NCBI GenBank assembly: GCA_965644315.1
Contig: CBFFRQ010000088.1
Span: 179,834 to 243,833, forward strand
Source: Caecitellus pseudoparvulus
Taxonomy: Eukaryota > Bigyra: Bicosoecida
Direction of reading: 5' to 3'
DNA: 64,000 nucleotides
Shown here: in pieces, positions 60,388 through 64,000 of the stretch
How positions within the stretch are numbered: the stretch's first letter is position 1
Layout: every line of letters begins with the position of its first letter
The notes under the pieces: model-generated
Database searches by the model: none
What the model was told of the DNA's origin: nothing
What the model saw: only the letters and a program-made list of their open reading frames with translations
Program-made: the position numbers and the translations under genes

Positions 60388-62481
60388 CTACTCAGAGTCG
60401 GATGGACACTTCAAGGACGACCCAGAGGACGACGCCGAGGATGACATCGACGGTGCCGGAGGTTCATCAGGGACTTCCGGCCGTGCCAGCCCGAAGTCGA
60501 GCAAGGTGGCCTGCCTCGTGAAGGAGCGAGGCGGCCGACGAGGAGACTTGACTGGAAAGTAAGTGCGCTCGAAGCGCCGCGTCTTCACGTCCCGCACATG
60601 CTTCCTCACAGTACTCGGATCAGGAGCCGAGTATCCAGGGAGGGGACACATTCGTCCGTGCGCGGCCCACCAGAGGTACCGGGCGTGCCTCTGGATGTGG
60701 TGGTCGGCACGAGAGGTAAGGCTGAGCATGCACGTCACCACCGCGTCCCACGCAGATACCGCGAGGCCCGTGGCGGCTACCAGGGCCTCGCGCCAGTACT
60801 TGGGGGGGCGGAGTGGACCCGAGGAGCCGCGGAGAGTGACATGAGGGTTACTCAGAACCGCGGCTGCCTCGGGACTCCAAGGCTGCTGTGCTGGGGGCTG
60901 GCCCCACCGATGGGGCCACTGGCCGCACAGCAGCAGTCGCAGCAGCAGCAGGCGACCCGGGCGGCCCAACAAGCGGCCTTCGTCGGCGTGGACAACGGCA
61001 TCCAGCAGTGAGGGGGGTACTTGGAGGAACTGGCAGTTGGCAACCCCCCTCACTGCATCATTGGATCTGGACAGGAAGGTCCGCACCTCGGACAGGGCGG
61101 ACCTTCTCGCAGGGGCCAAGGCGTGGTGGGGGCAGTCCAAGAGGACATGCTCCTGCAGGCTGCACCACGAGACGCTGTGGCACAGGGGGCAGGCGCTGAA
61201 CAGTGTCGGGGTGTCATCCCCGTTGAACACTTGAAGCGTCTGCCACAGGTGCACCTTCACACGTCTCTCCTGATCGCCTTCGTGGACCCAGAAGACTGGG
61301 TTCACAGAGGAAGGGATCGGGTGCAGCCAGGCGAAGAAGCGAGCGCCCACACCGATGTGGTACTCCTTCGGACGCCTGGTGGCCTTCATCTCCCCCGTGG
61401 GAGTGTAGCCAACTGCACCGCACCTGACCGTCTGGGCCACATGAAGGAAGGAGGCAACGACACGCTGCCGAGTGGCCCAGGGGGTGGTGTCCGGGAACTG
61501 GGGGGCCGCAGACAGATCCGAGGACTCCGCCGCAGCGAGTCCAAGCAGCTGGATCTTGGGGGGGGCGGGGTCCATCCCAGCGGTGATGTCGACCCCGTGT
61601 GTGTCTGGGGCCGAGTCAGGCGGCGACTCCAGGCACACAGCCTCCAGGCGTGCGCGGTCAGGGAGGCATCCAAGGAGCCAGAGGTCAAGTAGACCGTGTA
61701 AGGCCCATGGATCTGGGATGCCTCCAGCGCCTGGCCTGTCGAGGCGGACATTGGCCAGGAAGATGCCGGCCATGTCCAAGGGGGAGGGCAGCAGGTCCAG
61801 GGCTTGGCGCAGGCTGATGGACAGCGCCTTGGCCATGGGGGTGGGCACTTGGACATTCTTCAGCAGCTTCATGAAGATGTTGCTGCGGAGTTTCGTCGCC
61901 CGGATGTGTGTTGGCAAGACGCCGCACACAGCAAGCTTCGCATAGTTGTGCATGCGTGCCAGCGAGCTTTGCATCCCCAGCTGGGCCTTGCTGAAGGCGA
62001 TGGCAACTCCACGATCGACGTCCCGCAAAGGCAGCACCGAGTTGCTGACCTGGGACGCCAAGATGTAGTCGGCGGCACTGTTGATGGAAGCAGTGCCGAT
62101 CCGCTGCTTCAGGATCGGACTCAGCCACGCACTACTGAGGAGGGCGCCGCAGCCGAACCCAGCCCGAGTGCAGGACAGAGTGGCCTGCCTCGTGGCAAGC
62201 AGTCGGGTTCGGCTGATAGTTTCAGACAGGGGGACACCCAAGTACGAGTAGGTGCTCGTGCGTTGGATGGGTGTCCCCTTGACCTTCATGGACTGCCCTG
62301 ACCTCAACCAGCGGGATCGCCAGATGAGCTTCCGCCGCTCCGTGGCTGACACCCCATTGACCTGCTGCGCCCCGGTGAGGACCATGACCCCGGACTTGCG
62401 CGGGTTGATGGCCAAGCCCACCCGGCTGCCCAAGGCCTTCACTTCAAGGAACATCCGGTGGAGGGCAGCAGGGGTGGGGGA
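60388..62481 (-). mobile_element. Non-LTR retrotransposon, 3' part of reverse-transcriptase ORF
   Basis: The minus-strand frame opens right after an in-frame TAG at 62482-62484 and runs to a stop at 60388. It starts SPTPAALHRMFLEVKALGS, then GLAINPRKSGVMVLTG and STYSYLGVPLSE, the palm/thumb sequence that in LINE-type reverse transcriptases follows the catalytic F/Y-ADD box. The box itself, the fingers and any endonuclease are missing, so the copy is 5'-truncated and dead. Further on is a Cys/His cluster, CPLCHSVSWCSLQEHVLLDC, typical of the C-terminal zinc knuckle of LINE ORF2. The long intact frame suggests a recent copy. The element's 3' end is not certain; it may extend to the GGGGGTTA repeats at 59540. 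Confidence 0.8.
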
Positions 62482-62560
62482 CTACATACATAAATGTATG
62501 AGCTGCCGTGCCTCGGATTGCTGACGCAACCTGCGGCTAACACGGACTCAGAAGCGGACA
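62482..62560. other. Junction between retroelement and AT-rich DNA
   Basis: A short transition. CATACAT and ATGTATG form an inverted repeat around AA at about 62485-62500, then about 55 bases of balanced composition, then an AT microsatellite-like run (TATATATATAT) from about 62563. Confidence 0.5.
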
Positions 62561-62771
62561 TAAATATATATATATCTACTAATCAGCTATAGATTCTATG
62601 AATACATACCCCGCATACAATATATTAATATATATTTATTTATATCAGAATCTATATTTTTAGATATATAATCAAAACAGTTAATGATATTATGCGATAG
62701 CGTAATATTATTAAATCCATATGATAAAGTTATAAAAACTCCCTTCTAATTACTATAAATATTATCAATAC

Positions 62772-63121
62772 ACAATATCTGTTATATAATACAGATACTA
62801 TATAAAAAAACTCTAAGAGACACCAAAGATACAGAACAACAGGAAAAACAGCTATTTTTTAAGATTTCATATAACCTTTTATCAATATGATATTTTCAGA
62901 TGTTATTTATGTTTTTGTGTAAGATTCATTGCAAATAATATAATACAAATATACTGTTGTAAAATACAGATACATAACAAACAAATTAAACAAGCTAACG
63001 AAGATACAGAACAACAGGAAAAACGGCTATATTTTGAGAATTTAGACAACCTTTAATCAATATGATATTTTCATATGTAATTTGTGTTGTTGTGTAAGCT
63101 TTACATTACGATAAAAAAGAA
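62772..63121 (+). repeat. Two-copy tandem duplication, 175-bp period
   Basis: AAGATACAGAACAACAGGAA occurs at 62826 and 63001. TATGATATTTTCA and TTGTGTAAG follow at the same offset, so 62826-62923 aligns with 63001-63098 without a net gap. The upstream part ATAATACAGATAC / AAAATACAGATAC keeps the same 175-bp offset. The outer limits are approximate. Confidence 0.85.
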
Positions 63122-63257
63122 AGAGAGAGGGACCAAACGAGCGAGACGAAACCATATATAATAATATCAAAAGAATCAGACATAGCGTGGGTGTGTGTGC
63201 GAATATATAATAAAAAACACTCTCTCACATTTTTAAAGGGTTTCAAGAAATATAATA

Positions 63258-63812
63258 ATGTCTAGGTCTATAATGTATATAATGAATTTTAATTTATATC
63301 AAAATATAATAATGTGTAATAATATAGAAGATGATATTTTATTAAATTGTTGTGAAAATATAGAATGCGTAAGAGATAAATTTATTCAAGCTACAAGATT
63401 TAGAGGGGCTGATAATTCAAAAATTACAATTGAAGATATTAAGAATATTAAAAAATCAGGCTTAACCATTGATTTAATAAAAAAGTTTGATGATGGTTAT
63501 TTAAATTTTGAAATATTTCATAAGTTTAAGAATTTTAGTATTGATTGGATTCTTAAATATCCTATGAGAGATTGGGACGCAGAAGGAATAGAAGAGAAAG
63601 AACATTTTTTTTATGATTTAATAGGAATACTTCCACATTTTAAATGGTCTTCTAATACGTTAAAAGAATATATACAAATTCTAAGACATAAAGAAAAACA
63701 CAAAAGGAAATATAAAAATGTTTTAGATGAATTAATAACGGTTGTATTTCATCCAGACAATGCTGAAAAACTAGGAATTTTTAACGAAATATGTAAAGAT
63801 GAATTTTTATAA
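63258..63812 (+). CDS. Giant-virus-like protein with W-rich repeat remnants
   Basis: 184 residues in AT-rich codons, starting ATG TCT AGG; several further in-frame ATGs follow, so the start could be later. The segments SIDWILKYPMRDWDAEGI and LPHFKWSSNTLKEYI recall the tryptophan-containing repeats of many mimivirus-group proteins. The end, LDELITVVFHPDNAEKLGI, recalls the C-terminal E-L-hydrophobic-HP-D/R-R/N block of that family. The function of such proteins is unknown. It is the only evident gene in the AT-rich segment, and nothing similar occurs in the GC-rich part. Confidence 0.7.
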   Translation: MSRSIMYIMNFNLYQNIIMCNNIEDDILLNCCENIECVRDKFIQATRFRGADNSKITIEDIKNIKKSGLTIDLIKKFDDGYLNFEIFHKFKNFSIDWILKYPMRDWDAEGIEEKEHFFYDLIGILPHFKWSSNTLKEYIQILRHKEKHKRKYKNVLDELITVVFHPDNAEKLGIFNEICKDEFL

Positions 63813-63873
63813 GTATTATTTGATAATTAATATTTATAAAAAATGGATATTATGGCTTGATACAACGTTGATT

Positions 63874-63918
63874 TAGAGCTTTTTAAAAAATTACATCTTG
63901 ATATATTAAAAAGCTCTA
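63874..63918. terminator. Perfect 13-bp hairpin after the virus-like ORF
   Basis: Arms TAGAGCTTTTTAA (63874-63886) and TTAAAAAGCTCTA (63906-63918) with a 19-base loop, 61 bp after the ORF stop. Mimivirus transcripts are known to end at palindromic hairpins, so this is a plausible mRNA 3'-end signal. Confidence 0.6.
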
Positions 63919-64000
63919 GATTATTTTTTTCTTAAAACGAATTTATTTAAATCTAAAAAATAATTTAAAAAATAAATATTCTAAGTATAGCAATACGTAG

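Larger units (their letters stand above)
62561..64000. other. AT-rich, giant-virus-like segment (to window end)
   Basis: Composition changes abruptly to roughly 20-25% GC by eye and stays so to the end. Gene spacing, codon use (AAA, AAT, ATA, TTA) and the single ORF are unlike everything before. 62561-63257 has no ORF but contains a tandem duplication. The ORF protein and the hairpin after it suggest DNA from an Imitervirales-type giant virus of a protist. It could be integrated or joined by assembly error. Confidence 0.7.

Noticed and set aside
60101-61692. Plus-strand frames at 60101-60562, 60598-61011 and 61021-61692
   Set aside because: The last two lie on the antisense of the reverse-transcriptase frame; the first has no domain and overlaps its 3' end.
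1-64000. tRNA and rRNA genes
   Set aside because: I looked for tRNA B-box-like sequences and rRNA-like blocks and saw none that fold convincingly; a tRNAscan run would settle this.

Overview
The window is nuclear DNA of a GC-rich, gene-dense unicellular eukaryote, most likely a microalga or other protist. Evidence: eukaryote-only genes (SUMO E1 subunit, importin-5, FEN1, DSS1, LCMT1, signal peptide peptidase, a CORVET/HOPS-type tether), about 30 very short GT-AG introns (62-96 nt) that restore conserved motifs when removed, and a strong ATGGC start context. A stand-alone tryptophan synthase alpha chain shows it makes its own tryptophan. I cannot name the lineage.

Layout. 1-12.6 kb: a partial protein with weak resemblance to ciliary proteins, tryptophan synthase alpha, SAE1, a REEP/HVA22-type ER-shaping protein, a membrane-anchored armadillo protein, a duplicated YdcZ-type transporter and a 7TM gustatory-receptor-like protein. 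12.9-28.6 kb: one intronless 5257-residue type I polyketide synthase (PKS). It appears to build its own starter (VOC-like, FkbH, FkbM and carrier domains, then a fungal SAT-like acyltransferase), followed by three KS modules with only one ordinary AT, then a C-methyltransferase and a thioesterase. 28.6-57.1 kb: housekeeping genes packed tail-to-tail (VPS39/VPS3-like, importin-5, TPR protein, FEN1, DSS1, LCMT1, a UBR-box protein with an exonuclease-like domain, SPP, F-box/WD40 protein, P2-type cation ATPase). 57.5-62.5 kb: a glycine-rich FG/RRM gene with a large internal tandem array, a run of strong DNA hairpins, and the 3' half of a non-LTR retrotransposon. 62.56-64 kb: an abrupt change to very AT-rich DNA carrying one ORF that looks like a giant-virus protein, followed by a hairpin, plus a 175-bp tandem duplication.

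How it fits together. Most genes are unrelated housekeeping functions arranged as convergent pairs with 6-19 bp between stop codons (one pair overlaps by 33 bp) and divergent pairs sharing about 250-450 bp. A recurring GCGGAAAT element, three times extended to GCGGAAATTGGTT, lies beside start codons or in first introns and may be a shared promoter element. The PKS is the main biosynthetic novelty. The right end is a patchwork of a possibly interrupted gene, a retroelement fragment and virus-like DNA; it could be a real integration or an assembly join.
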